Positions 1 through 8,099 of a DNA stretch of 26,250 nucleotides are shown piece after piece. Source of the DNA: an uncultured Collinsella sp. (GTDB taxonomy: Bacteria; Actinomycetota; Coriobacteriia; Coriobacteriales; Coriobacteriaceae); NCBI GenBank assembly GCA_958419975.1, contig CATZIG010000007.1:1-26250 (forward strand), in the 5' to 3' direction. A program made the position numbers and the translations under genes. The notes under the pieces are model-generated. The model saw only the letters and a list, made by a program, of their open reading frames with translations, searched no databases and was not told the DNA's origin. The stretch's first letter is position 1; every line of letters starts with the position of its first letter.

Positions 1-12
1 TACTCGGTAGCT

Positions 13-51
13 AAAAAAGCCCCGTCCCAAATTGACTACATGGGGCGGGGC
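13..51 (-). terminator. Rho-independent terminator of the ribokinase/nucleoside hydrolase operon
   Basis: On the minus strand a GCCCCG-C-CCC arm pairs with GGG-A-CGGGGC, with one internal C/A mismatch. A run of six T follows. It lies 12 nt past the nucleoside hydrolase stop codon, where an intrinsic terminator is expected. Confidence 0.8.
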
Positions 52-62
52 GCGGAAATCTA

Positions 63-1037
63 TTAACCCAGGACGCGGGCCATGCGCGTCTTGAACTCGG
101 ACAGGAAGCGCGGGGCGTCGACGGTCAGCGCCACGAGTGCGCCCTTGTCGGGGTCGGCCACACGACGCTCATCGCAGATGGTGCGGCCGCGATACTCGCC
201 CAGCAGATCAACACGCAGATTGCAGCCGAGCGCACCCACGAGCGTGGGGTCGATCGCCACGGCAACGGCCAGCGGATCGTGCAGCGCACAACCACCCAGG
301 TAGGGGGCGTTCATCTCGTACGAACCGATGTAGTGCTCGACCATGCTCGCAAACGCACAGCCCGCCATGGTGCCCGAACCCGTCCAGCCGGCAATGTCGC
401 GACGCGTGAGCACCACGCGATGCGTCACGTCCAAGCCCACCATGGTGAGCTTGCGGCCCGAACGCAGCACGGCATCGGCCGCCTCGGGATCGCTTGCCAT
501 GTTGGCCTCGGCACCCGCACTCACGTTACCGGGCACGGTCAGGGCGCCGCCCATCACCACCACGCGACCGATAGACATCATCGCCGCCGCATCGCGCTCC
601 AAGGCAAGTGCTAGGTTGGAGAGCGGACCGGTCGCCACGTAGATTAGATCGGGACCATAGGTGCGCGCGGCATCAATCAGATAATCGACCGCCGCGTTAC
701 CGTCGGCCGACGTCGCCCCCACCGGCTCGTACGGCGACGCGGGCACGCTCGCCCCGCCAATGCCGTTCTTGCCGTGGATGAGCGTGGTGGACGCCGGCGG
801 TGTATAGGGCTCAGTCGCCTTAATGGGACGATCGGCGCCCAGGTACACCGGAACCTCGGGGCGACCCAGCAGATCGAGCACCGCCAGGCAGTTGTGCGCC
901 GATTGCTCGACGCGCACGTTGCCAAAGCACGTGGTGATGCCCACCAGCTCCACCTCGGGGCTCGCGATGGCATAGGCAAGCGCCATCGCATCGTCCACAC
1001 CCATATCCAGATCAAGGATCAGCTTCTTGGTTGCCAT
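63..1037 (-). CDS. Inosine-uridine preferring nucleoside hydrolase family protein
   Basis: This protein of 324 aa should cleave the N-glycosidic bond of ribonucleosides in the cytoplasm, giving free base and ribose. The N-terminus carries the calcium-binding aspartate cluster of the IunH/RihC family as DLDMGVDDA (residues 9-17), a variant of the usual DTDPGxDDA with all four Asp kept. A VATGPLSNLALAL segment and a late LHDPLAVA motif, which supplies another metal-ligand Asp, are also typical. The length matches the family. The ATG has a GGAG about 8 nt upstream. The start is 4 nt after the ribokinase stop, so the two are surely cotranscribed: the hydrolase releases ribose and the kinase phosphorylates it. 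Base preference cannot be read from the sequence. Confidence 0.93.
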   Translation of the reverse strand: MATKKLILDLDMGVDDAMALAYAIASPEVELVGITTCFGNVRVEQSAHNCLAVLDLLGRPEVPVYLGADRPIKATEPYTPPASTTLIHGKNGIGGASVPASPYEPVGATSADGNAAVDYLIDAARTYGPDLIYVATGPLSNLALALERDAAAMMSIGRVVVMGGALTVPGNVSAGAEANMASDPEAADAVLRSGRKLTMVGLDVTHRVVLTRRDIAGWTGSGTMAGCAFASMVEHYIGSYEMNAPYLGGCALHDPLAVAVAIDPTLVGALGCNLRVDLLGEYRGRTICDERRVADPDKGALVALTVDAPRFLSEFKTRMARVLG

Positions 1038-1041
1038 TGTT

Positions 1042-2037
1042 CTACTCCGCTTCTCCGTCTTGTACTAAATCGTCTAAATCAAACACGCGCTCAACTTCGG
1101 CTCGCGTGGGAATCGACTGCTGAGCGCCCAGGCGCGACACCGTCACTGCCGAGGCGCGAGCACCCGTGGCCATGCACTCAAAGAGCGGCAAGCCCTCTAG
1201 GCGAGCCGCCGCCAACGCGCCGATAAACGTATCGCCGGCGGCCGTGGTATCGACTACCGTGCTCGAAAGCGCCGGCATGCGCAGCAGCTCACCACCATCG
1301 CCGAGCGTAACCGAGCCGGCGCCGCCCAACGTGATGACCGCAGTTCCGGCACCCTTGGCGAGCAGGGCATTGAGCGCCGCGATGCAGCTCGCATCATCCG
1401 CGGGCAAGATGCCCGTCAGCACCTGGCATTCGGTCTCGTTGGGACAAACCAGGTCGACCGCAGGCCAGGCCTCCGCAGGCAACTCGCAGGCAGGCGCTGG
1501 ATTAAAGACCGTATAGAATCCCAGCTCGTGAGCGCAAACAAGCGCCGCGGCCGTCGCCATCAGATCGCATTCGCCCTGGGCGATAAAGACGCTTCCGGCA
1601 GCCGGGGCGATCTCGTTGGCATCGCCGTCGAGATCATCGGCCACCAGACGTCTCAGCGCGTGAGCAACGTCCTCACCCGTAAGCGCGTGGTTGGCGCCCG
1701 GCGACAGCACGATGCGGTTGTCGCTCTCGCAGCGAATGATAGTCGCGGTACCGGTCTCCACGTCATCGCGACGTGCCACGAACTCAACGCCCACGCCGGC
1801 ATCCTGAAGCCCCGCCACGAGTACATCGCCAAACGCATCGCGCCCGACCGCGCCGATCATGCACGTGCGCGCGCCCATGCGCGCAGCTGCCACGACCTGG
1901 TTGGCACCCTTACCACCGGCGTTGGTGATAAAACCGCTGCCGCCGACGGTCTCGCCCGCGCGCGGCATGCGCTCGCACGCCACCGAAAGGTCCATGTTCA
2001 TGCTGCCGAACACCGCAACAATGCCGTTGTCTGCCAT
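1042..2037 (-). CDS. rbsK: Ribokinase (PfkB family)
   Basis: This protein of 331 aa should phosphorylate ribose to ribose 5-phosphate with ATP. It shows the first PfkB signature, NAGGKGANQVVAAARMGA (GGKGAN at 41-46), and the second, DTTAAGDTFIGALAA, with the catalytic Asp at about 269 in an AAGD variant of GAGD. The substrate-binding start GSMNMDLSV is typical of ribokinases. I place the start at the ATG at 2037 because GAGGAGG lies 5 nt upstream. An in-frame start 33 nt further upstream lacks such a site. It is the first gene of a two-gene operon with the nucleoside hydrolase, which supplies its ribose. Other PfkB sugar kinases are possible but less likely given the neighbour. Confidence 0.9.
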   Translation of the reverse strand: MADNGIVAVFGSMNMDLSVACERMPRAGETVGGSGFITNAGGKGANQVVAAARMGARTCMIGAVGRDAFGDVLVAGLQDAGVGVEFVARRDDVETGTATIIRCESDNRIVLSPGANHALTGEDVAHALRRLVADDLDGDANEIAPAAGSVFIAQGECDLMATAAALVCAHELGFYTVFNPAPACELPAEAWPAVDLVCPNETECQVLTGILPADDASCIAALNALLAKGAGTAVITLGGAGSVTLGDGGELLRMPALSSTVVDTTAAGDTFIGALAAARLEGLPLFECMATGARASAVTVSRLGAQQSIPTRAEVERVFDLDDLVQDGEAE

Positions 2038-2100
2038 GGAAACCTCCTCGTCTGCGGGCCTTGCACCCACCGTCGACCGTCGATTGCGCGCCTTCGCACC

Positions 2101-2130
2101 TCTATAACTTTAGTTCACTTTGATGTGAAC
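2101..2130 (-). promoter_or_regulatory. Promoter with palindromic operator for the ribokinase operon
   Basis: Read on the minus strand there is a TTCACA -35, a 17-nt spacer and a TATAGA -10 (2101-2106). The perfect 6+6 inverted repeat GTTCAC-N6-GTGAAC (2113-2130) covers the -35 and half the spacer, so a bound protein would block polymerase. The regulator is not encoded here. A ribose- or nucleoside-responsive repressor is inferred. Confidence 0.6.
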
Positions 2131-2178
2131 GCGCCCTTGAGGTTGCGCCAGCAGCAAGCATTCACAGGAGCAGGCAGC

Positions 2179-2184
2179 TACAAT
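2179..2184 (+). promoter_or_regulatory. Candidate -10 element for the acyltransferase gene
   Basis: TACAAT lies 39 nt before the ATG at 2224. A start near 2191 would give a leader of about 33 nt. No convincing -35 is visible at normal spacing, so this is tentative. Confidence 0.3.
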
Positions 2185-2223
2185 GAATATGTGCTGATTA
2201 TTCTCGTCATTGGATGATGTTTT

Positions 2224-4440
2224 ATGGAACAATTCCCACAATCGAGCCCGCGCGGCCCGCGCCGCGCGCCCGATAACCAGGCGCCGCACGAACGCCCGCG
2301 CGCCGACCGCCGCACCGGCGAGTCGCGCCACGCCGCAGGCTCCCATCGCGCGCCCGCCAATAAGGGCACCCACACCAACAGCGCTGCAAAAGAACGGGCG
2401 ACCGCTCGCCCCAAGTCCCGCTACGTCCCTGCCCTTGACGGCCTGCGCACGCTTGCCGTCGTCGCGGTGGTGCTCTATCACCTCAACCTCACGTGGGCGC
2501 AGGGCGGTCTGCTCGGCGTCACGGTCTTCTTTGTGCTTTCGGGCTATCTGATCACACGCCTGCTACTCAACGAAGTCGCTAAGACCGGCCGCATCGACCT
2601 CAAGAGCTTCTGGATCCGCCGCATCCGTCGCCTGGTCCCCGCCGTGGTGACCGTCGTGGTGGTGACCTGTGCGCTGTGCACCGTCTTCAACCACGTGATG
2701 CTCACCAAGATGCGCCCCGACATCCTGCCGTCGCTGCTGTTCTTCAACAACTGGTGGCAGATTGCCCAAAACGTCTCGTACTTCAATGCTCTGGGCGACC
2801 CCTCGCCACTCACGCACTTTTGGTCGCTTGCCATCGAGGAACAGTTCTACCTGATTTGGCCGCCACTGCTGTTTGCCATGGTATCCATGCATGTGAGCAA
2901 GCCCAACACGCGCCGCGTGGTTCTGGGTCTTGCCGTGGTATCTGCCCTAGCCATGATGGTGCTTTACAACCCTGCCGCCGACCCCAGCCGCGTGTACTAC
3001 GGCACCGACACCCGCGTGTTCTCGCTGCTGCTGGGTGCCTGGATGGCCTTTATCCCCGATCGCGACCTGGCGCCGGTGCGTCTCGCTCGTCGTTTGGGGC
3101 TCAATCGCCTAGCTGGCGCCGCCAAGCACGGCAAGAACGCCGAGGGCAAGCCTGGCGAGAAGGCCGACGAAGCAGCCGAGACCGCCCCGGCACAGCCGAG
3201 CGCCCTCGTGCGTTTTTGGTCCTCGCCCGCATCCATCGATGTGTTGGGCGTCGTGGGTCTGGTTGGCCTTGCCGCCATGGTCGCGCTCACCAACGGCTAC
3301 ACCGCCTTCCAGTATCGCGGAGGCACGCTGCTGTGCTCGATCCTCACACTCATGGTCATCGCGGCCTGCGTGCAGCCCCAGGGAATGGTTGCCCGCGCGC
3401 TATCCGCCGAGCCACTCGTGTGGGTTGGCAAGCGCTCCTACAGCATCTACCTGTGGCACTATCCGCTGCTGCTCCTCATGAACCCGGTCGCCAACATCAA
3501 CGATACGCCGTGGTGGCAGTACATTTTGCAGGTGTTGTTGGTGGTCGCCGTGGCAGAGTGCTGCTATCGCTTTATCGAGACTCCGTTTAGGAAGGGCGCC
3601 TTTGGGCGCACCGTCGCCGAATTCCGCGATGGCACCACCACGCCCGCCAACTGGGCACGCACGCACATCCCTGTCTGCGCAGCCTACGCTGTCGTGTTGG
3701 TCGTTGCACTGGGCGGCCTGATCTTTGTGCCCGAGACGTCTGCGCTGAGCGGCGAGGGCGCCGAAGTTCTGAACAAGGAAGCCAAGAACACCGCGCCCAC
3801 CGACCAGCAGGCGGCCGACGACACCGACAAGGACAACGACGGCTTCCCCGATGGCTCCTACGATCTGCTTATGATCGGCGACTCCGTGTCGCTGCGTGCC
3901 GTAGACACCTTTGACGGCGTGTTCCCGCACAGCCATATCGATGCCGAAAAGGGCCGCCAGTTTGATGCGGGGCGCGCGACATTTGAGGGCTATATCCAGC
4001 AGAACCTTGCCGGCAAGATCGTGGTCTTTGCCCTGGGCACCAACGGCTTGGTAACCGACGACCAGATCGACGCCATCATGGCCGATGCGGGAGATAAGCG
4101 TATTGTGGTGTTTGTGAACACGCGCAGCCCGCAGCCGTGGGTTGGCTCTACCAACCAGGCCATCGCCAACGCCGCCACGCGCTACAAGAACGTGCGCGTT
4201 ATCGACTGGTACGGATACAGCGCCAACCGCAACGACCTGTTCGATGGCGATGGCACGCACCTATCGACCACTGGCGTGACTGAGTACCTCAACTTGATCC
4301 ACGACGCAGTCAAGAAGGACCTGCCCGTGCATCCCGAGGATCACGTCAACGATCCGCAGCCGGCAGCCGTCAAGTCTGCCACCGACGCACTCATCAATGC
4401 GCTTGCCTTCAAGCCGCACAAGTTGGGCACCGACAAGTAA
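2224..4440 (+). CDS. OatA-like membrane O-acyltransferase with C-terminal SGNH domain
   Basis: This 738-aa protein has the architecture of OatA-type enzymes that O-acetylate peptidoglycan or other surface glycans. Residues 1-65 are a basic, Pro/Ala/Arg-rich cytoplasmic tail. Residues about 66-470 are an acyltransferase-3 membrane domain opening with RYVPALDGLRTLAVVAVVLYHL (His86 is the likely catalytic His), then FFVLSGYLITRLLL and HFWSLAIEEQFYLIWP. A charged Lys/Glu/Ala loop at about 290-320 interrupts it. After a last membrane segment near 490-505 and an acidic linker comes an extracellular SGNH-like domain with GDS (Ser554), GTN, and DGTH (Asp676, His679), a complete triad. The N-terminal tail is longer than usual. 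The substrate is not known. It is monocistronic, between a divergent operon and a strong hairpin. Confidence 0.88.
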   Translation: MEQFPQSSPRGPRRAPDNQAPHERPRADRRTGESRHAAGSHRAPANKGTHTNSAAKERATARPKSRYVPALDGLRTLAVVAVVLYHLNLTWAQGGLLGVTVFFVLSGYLITRLLLNEVAKTGRIDLKSFWIRRIRRLVPAVVTVVVVTCALCTVFNHVMLTKMRPDILPSLLFFNNWWQIAQNVSYFNALGDPSPLTHFWSLAIEEQFYLIWPPLLFAMVSMHVSKPNTRRVVLGLAVVSALAMMVLYNPAADPSRVYYGTDTRVFSLLLGAWMAFIPDRDLAPVRLARRLGLNRLAGAAKHGKNAEGKPGEKADEAAETAPAQPSALVRFWSSPASIDVLGVVGLVGLAAMVALTNGYTAFQYRGGTLLCSILTLMVIAACVQPQGMVARALSAEPLVWVGKRSYSIYLWHYPLLLLMNPVANINDTPWWQYILQVLLVVAVAECCYRFIETPFRKGAFGRTVAEFRDGTTTPANWARTHIPVCAAYAVVLVVALGGLIFVPETSALSGEGAEVLNKEAKNTAPTDQQAADDTDKDNDGFPDGSYDLLMIGDSVSLRAVDTFDGVFPHSHIDAEKGRQFDAGRATFEGYIQQNLAGKIVVFALGTNGLVTDDQIDAIMADAGDKRIVVFVNTRSPQPWVGSTNQAIANAATRYKNVRVIDWYGYSANRNDLFDGDGTHLSTTGVTEYLNLIHDAVKKDLPVHPEDHVNDPQPAAVKSATDALINALAFKPHKLGTDK

Positions 4441-4463
4441 CCTGCAGCGCAAACTTCCCACAT

Positions 4464-4501
4464 CCGGAGGGGGCGTCTGCCACGGCAGACGCCCCCTCCG
4501 G
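4464..4501 (+). terminator. Perfect 17-bp hairpin after the acyltransferase gene
   Basis: Arms 4464-4480 and 4485-4501 are perfectly complementary over 17 bp around a CACG loop. It begins 23 nt after the stop codon. There is no T run on either side, so it is either an atypical terminator or an mRNA 3'-end stabiliser. Confidence 0.55.
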
Positions 4502-4552
4502 CAGTTAGGGACGTTCCTTATGTACCGGTACCTAGGGACACTCCTGGCGCAG
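4498..4552 (+). repeat. Decayed GGGAC-type modules
   Basis: CCGGCAGTTAGGGACGTTCC here matches the module at 20634-20664 closely, but the right arm is reduced to a CCGG. A second core, CTAGGGACACTCCTGG, follows directly. The block overlaps the end of the 17-bp hairpin. It reads as a worn relative of the repeats near 8395, 16918 and 20579. Confidence 0.55.
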
Positions 4553-4672
4553 CCAATGAAGACCTCTACGGATGAATTCCAGGCCGCTCCGTCGCTCCAG
4601 ACATCGTTTCCGCGCCTCGCGCCTGCCCCAAACAATCAAAACAAGCCCTTTTCGCCGCACCCTCAAAGGTCT

Positions 4673-4902
4673 GTGGGCAAAAAAGGGCAAATATGAGTAC
4701 TGTTACCATTTTAGTAGCAGGCAAAACCACCCAAAATGACGTCCGAGCGAACCCTACAACCCCCTAAAGCAGCCAACCTGACTGGTTTAAGGCGTATTGG
4801 AGCCAATTTTAATGAACATACTATAGGTTATGTTTATTATCTTCTTGAATGTAAATGCTATTCACTTAGCAACAGTACTCATATTTGGCATTTTTTGCCC
4901 AC
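4673..4902. mobile_element. MITE-like 230-bp element with 32-bp terminal inverted repeats
   Basis: The left end (4673-4704) and the reverse complement of the right end (4871-4902) match at 30 of 32 positions. Both start GTGGGCAAAAAA and finish AAATATGAGTACTGTT. The inside is about 166 nt, AT-rich on its right half, with no credible ORF. I see no clear target-site duplication beside the ends. It is probably a non-autonomous mobile element or a long-armed structured repeat. No transposase is present to confirm movement. Confidence 0.6.
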
Positions 4903-4930
4903 TGCCATATAACTAACACCCTATAGCAGA

Positions 4931-4965
4931 CAAAAACAGCCCGCAGCCCATCGCTGCGGCCTGTT
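4931..4965 (-). terminator. Rho-independent terminator of the magnesium transport operon
   Basis: On the minus strand two 13-nt arms, AACAGGCCGCAGC and GCTGCGGGCTGTT, pair with one mismatch around a short loop and are followed by TTTTTG. It lies 18 nt past the stop of the Nramp-type gene. Confidence 0.85.
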
Positions 4966-4983
4966 TGGAGTCCAAAAGAGGCG

Positions 4984-6246
4984 CTAAGCGCTGTAACCCA
5001 TCGCCTGCAGAACAAACATGACGACCGTGAGCACCGTAATCACACCGATAGTCGCCCAAGTGAGCACATTCCACACGCGGCCGTTGCGGTTAGTGCCCAT
5101 AATGTGACGGTCAGCGGCAATAACCACCTGGAACACCAGAACCACGGGCAGTAGCACGCCATTGATGACCTGCGAGGTCATCATAATCTGGAACAGATCG
5201 ACGCCGGGCATAAGCACCAGCACGGCAGAGATACCGATGATGGCCGTAATGATGCCGCGATAGACCGGGGCCTCGTCCCAGCTGCGGTCGGCACCGCGCT
5301 CCCAGCCAAATGCCTCGCAGATAGCGCTCGACGTAACGCCCGGCAGCACGCAGGCAGCCAAGAAGCTCGCCGCGACCAGGCCCGAGGCAAACAGTACCGT
5401 GGACCACTGACCCGCAATAGGCTCCAGCGCACGGGCAGCATCGGCAGCATCGCTAATCTGAATGCCCGCCGGGAACAACACCGTACCGGTCGTGATGATA
5501 ATAAAGCCGGCAATGACATCGGCGGCAAGCGAGCCGCTCACGGTATCGATGCGCTGCAGCACGATATCGTCCTCGCCCGCGTTCTTGTCGACCACGTTGT
5601 TCTGCGCCAAGAAAATCATCCACGGCGCGATGGTGGTACCGATCGTTGCGACCACGAGCGACACGTAGCTGGGGTCATTTTGAATGTTAGGCACGACCAG
5701 GTCGACCGCGACCTCACCCCAGTTGGGGCCAGCCATAAACGCGGCGACAATATAGGTCACGAAGACGCAGCTTACCAGCAGCAGAATCTTCTCGATGCGC
5801 TGGAAACTACCCGACATGGTAAGCATCCACACCAGCAGCGCCACCAACGGCACCGAGATGCTCGCCGGCACGTCAAAGAGAGCAAGGCCGCTGGCGATAC
5901 CCGCAAACTCCGAAATGGTCACAGCCGTGTTGGCGATCAACAGCGCCGCCATAGCAAGTACACTCTTGCGCACGCCAAAGCGCTCGCGGATGAGCGATGC
6001 CAGGCCCTTGCCCGTGACGCAGCCGCAGCGCGCCGCGGTCTCCTGCGTCACGATGAGCAGCACAGTCATGACGGGAAGCATCCAGAGCATCTTGTAGCCA
6101 TAGCTGGCGCCCGCACTGGAATACGTTGCAATGCCGCCGGCGTCATTGCCCGAAAGCGCCGCCAGCAGACCGGGGCCCATAGCGCCAAAGATGGCCGCGA
6201 TGGTCAACTTTTGCTTGGTGCCCGACTTTTGCTTGGTATTTTGCAC
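4984..6246 (-). CDS. Nramp-related transporter, probably magnesium type (NRMT)
   Basis: This integral membrane protein of about 420 aa has the Nramp/SLC11 fold with about 11 hydrophobic segments. TM1 has GPGLLAALSGNDAGGIATYS: the metal-binding Asp (Asp35) stays, but the usual DPGN Asn is Gly38. TM6 has GTTIAPWMIFLAQNN (from residue 203) where manganese/iron Nramps have a GAxxMPHN-type motif, so the selectivity Met is Ala207 and the His is Trp209. Loss of these residues is the hallmark of NRMT proteins, known as magnesium transporters in Clostridium and Eggerthella. The start is the GTG at 6246, 8 nt after the stop of the MgtE-like gene, with AGGTGG upstream. A longer reading into that gene gives a non-Nramp tail and is rejected. 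The magnesium substrate is inferred. Confidence 0.85.
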   Translation of the reverse strand: MQNTKQKSGTKQKLTIAAIFGAMGPGLLAALSGNDAGGIATYSSAGASYGYKMLWMLPVMTVLLIVTQETAARCGCVTGKGLASLIRERFGVRKSVLAMAALLIANTAVTISEFAGIASGLALFDVPASISVPLVALLVWMLTMSGSFQRIEKILLLVSCVFVTYIVAAFMAGPNWGEVAVDLVVPNIQNDPSYVSLVVATIGTTIAPWMIFLAQNNVVDKNAGEDDIVLQRIDTVSGSLAADVIAGFIIITTGTVLFPAGIQISDAADAARALEPIAGQWSTVLFASGLVAASFLAACVLPGVTSSAICEAFGWERGADRSWDEAPVYRGIITAIIGISAVLVLMPGVDLFQIMMTSQVINGVLLPVVLVFQVVIAADRHIMGTNRNGRVWNVLTWATIGVITVLTVVMFVLQAMGYSA

Positions 6247-6254
6247 GCGACCAC

Positions 6255-8099
6255 CTAGCCAATGACCGACATGGTGAGCAGCACCGCAGCGGCGCAGTAC
6301 GCTACGCACGAGATCATGACGGCAATAACGTTCATGGCGGTGCCCGACGTGTTGAGGTCGTGCTCGTCGCGCCAGAACAGCACCATCAGATAAATCACAG
6401 CGCTCATGTTGCCAACCAGGCAAATGACGGCAGCGATATTAAAGCAGCCGGTAAAGAGCTGCTCCTCAAACATAGTGGCATCGGGGAACGCGGCGGTGCG
6501 CACCAGCTGCGCGCACAGGTAGGTCACGAGCGAAAGGATCAGGCCCATACCCGTGCTCTGGAAGAAGAATCCCAGGTACGGTTTGGGCTCGTCGTCGTGA
6601 CCGTCGTACTCGAGGAAGTAGTTCTTGACGAACGACACCATGCGCGAGGCAGCCAGCAGCACGAGCGGCATGGCGCACATGGGGAACACCACCAGATGCG
6701 CGGAGCCCAGCGCAGTCCCCAGCACGGTCGCCATAATGCACGAGGCGATGCCCCACACGACGACCCAGTACTGACGATGCACGAACCAGCTGAGCACGTT
6801 CGTCGAGTCGTCCGACGCGCTATCGCCCGAGCCGACACCGGCGATCTGCAGGTCCTCCTGATGCTCCTCGGCGATAACGTCCATGGCGTCGTCGAAGGTC
6901 ACGATACCCAGGATATGACGGTTCTCGTCGCAGACAGGGATGGCAACCAGGTCGTACTTGGTCATCTCGTCCGTTACGTCTTCCTGGTCCTCGTCGGGCG
7001 ACACGTAGACCAGATCACGATAGGCGAGCTGGCCCAGCGTGGCGTCGCGGTCGGCCACGATCAGCGTGCGCAGCGAGAGCACGCCCGTCAGCATGCCACT
7101 CGGATCCTCGGTATAGACGTAGTAGACGCTCTCAAAGTCCTCGTCGAGTTTGCGAATCGCCTCGATGGCATCGCCGACCGTCGCCGTGGCGGGCAGCGAG
7201 ACAAACTCCGAGGTCATGATGCGGCCGGCGGTGTTGTCCTCGTAGCCCAGCAGATTACGAATCGCCTTCTCCTCCTTGACGCCCATCAGGCGCAGGAGCT
7301 TCTCGGCCTTCTCATAATCGAGCTCGTCGATCAGGTCGGCAGCGTCGTCCGGGTCCATCATGGCCAGCATCGACGATGCGTCGGTATCGGACAGGCCCTC
7401 GAGCATCTCGGTCATGAGCTCGTCGTCATCGAACTCCGAGATGGCCTCGGCGGCCTGGGCGGTGTCGAGCTGCGCGAACACCTGCGCACGCAGGCGCGGG
7501 TCGAGCTGTTCGATAATGTCGGCAATGTCGGCAGGGTGCAGCTCTCCAAGCGTCTTGTGCGACACCGAAAGCTGGATGTTTTTAGTCGAACGATCGAGCA
7601 GGTCCATGTAGGACCAGGCGATGATATCCTCGCCGAGCGGTTTGCACAGGTGCTTCATAAAGCCCTCGACAACATGCTCGAGTGTGGGGCTGATCGCGCG
7701 CAACAGACCGCGGGCGCCAACTTCGGCACCCAGCAGGCGCAACTGATTTTCGCCCGACATGGAAAACTTAATGTCGTTTACGCGCACGACCTTCATGCCC
7801 TGCGTGTCGACAATCTGTTTGTTGAGCACGTCGCGCGCGAGCAAGAGTTCGGTCGGCTGCAGGTACGAAAAACGGATTTCGGTGGCCGGCGACTTAAGGT
7901 GCACACCAGTCTCGTCGATACGGTCGACCCATTTGCGCCAGCTGATCATAAACGGCGTCTTACCGGGTCCGCGGAACGCGAGCGATGTCACGTGCGGAAA
8001 AACTTCGCCGGTAGCAATGCCAAAATCGTTCACAACGCCGAGCTTTTCGCCATCGACGTCCAAGACCGGCAGTTTGAGCATCTCACTCAGATAATTCAC
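6255..8099 (-). CDS. PRC-barrel / MgtE_N / CBS-pair membrane protein, partner of the Nramp-type transporter
   Basis: This 614-aa protein has two PRC-barrel-like segments (about 1-80 and 85-150). Then comes an MgtE intracellular N domain (about 185-290), recognised by repeated xHPADIADIIEQLD and DPDDAADLIDELD helices and by GYEDNTAGRIMTSEFVSL. A CBS pair follows (about 295-420). The C-terminus (about 443-614) has roughly five membrane helices but lacks the GGNxGTQ and GNxxGA motifs of the MgtE pore. In MgtE the N and CBS domains sense cytosolic magnesium, so this is probably a sensor or regulatory subunit for the downstream transporter rather than a plain MgtE channel. The start is the GTG at 8099 with GGGGAG 5 nt upstream. 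The next gene begins 8 nt after its stop. Confidence 0.8.
   Translation of the reverse strand: MNYLSEMLKLPVLDVDGEKLGVVNDFGIATGEVFPHVTSLAFRGPGKTPFMISWRKWVDRIDETGVHLKSPATEIRFSYLQPTELLLARDVLNKQIVDTQGMKVVRVNDIKFSMSGENQLRLLGAEVGARGLLRAISPTLEHVVEGFMKHLCKPLGEDIIAWSYMDLLDRSTKNIQLSVSHKTLGELHPADIADIIEQLDPRLRAQVFAQLDTAQAAEAISEFDDDELMTEMLEGLSDTDASSMLAMMDPDDAADLIDELDYEKAEKLLRLMGVKEEKAIRNLLGYEDNTAGRIMTSEFVSLPATATVGDAIEAIRKLDEDFESVYYVYTEDPSGMLTGVLSLRTLIVADRDATLGQLAYRDLVYVSPDEDQEDVTDEMTKYDLVAIPVCDENRHILGIVTFDDAMDVIAEEHQEDLQIAGVGSGDSASDDSTNVLSWFVHRQYWVVVWGIASCIMATVLGTALGSAHLVVFPMCAMPLVLLAASRMVSFVKNYFLEYDGHDDEPKPYLGFFFQSTGMGLILSLVTYLCAQLVRTAAFPDATMFEEQLFTGCFNIAAVICLVGNMSAVIYLMVLFWRDEHDLNTSGTAMNVIAVMISCVAYCAAAVLLTMSVIG

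Noticed and set aside
4397..4696. A 99-codon plus-strand frame after the acyltransferase
   Set aside because: It crosses the 17-bp hairpin and two repeats and shows no start signal or protein-like pattern.
6247..6423. A longer N-terminus for the Nramp-type transporter
   Set aside because: The extra 59 residues lie inside the MgtE-like gene in another frame and look non-homologous. The GTG at 6246 has AGGTGG upstream and begins the protein at the usual distance from TM1.
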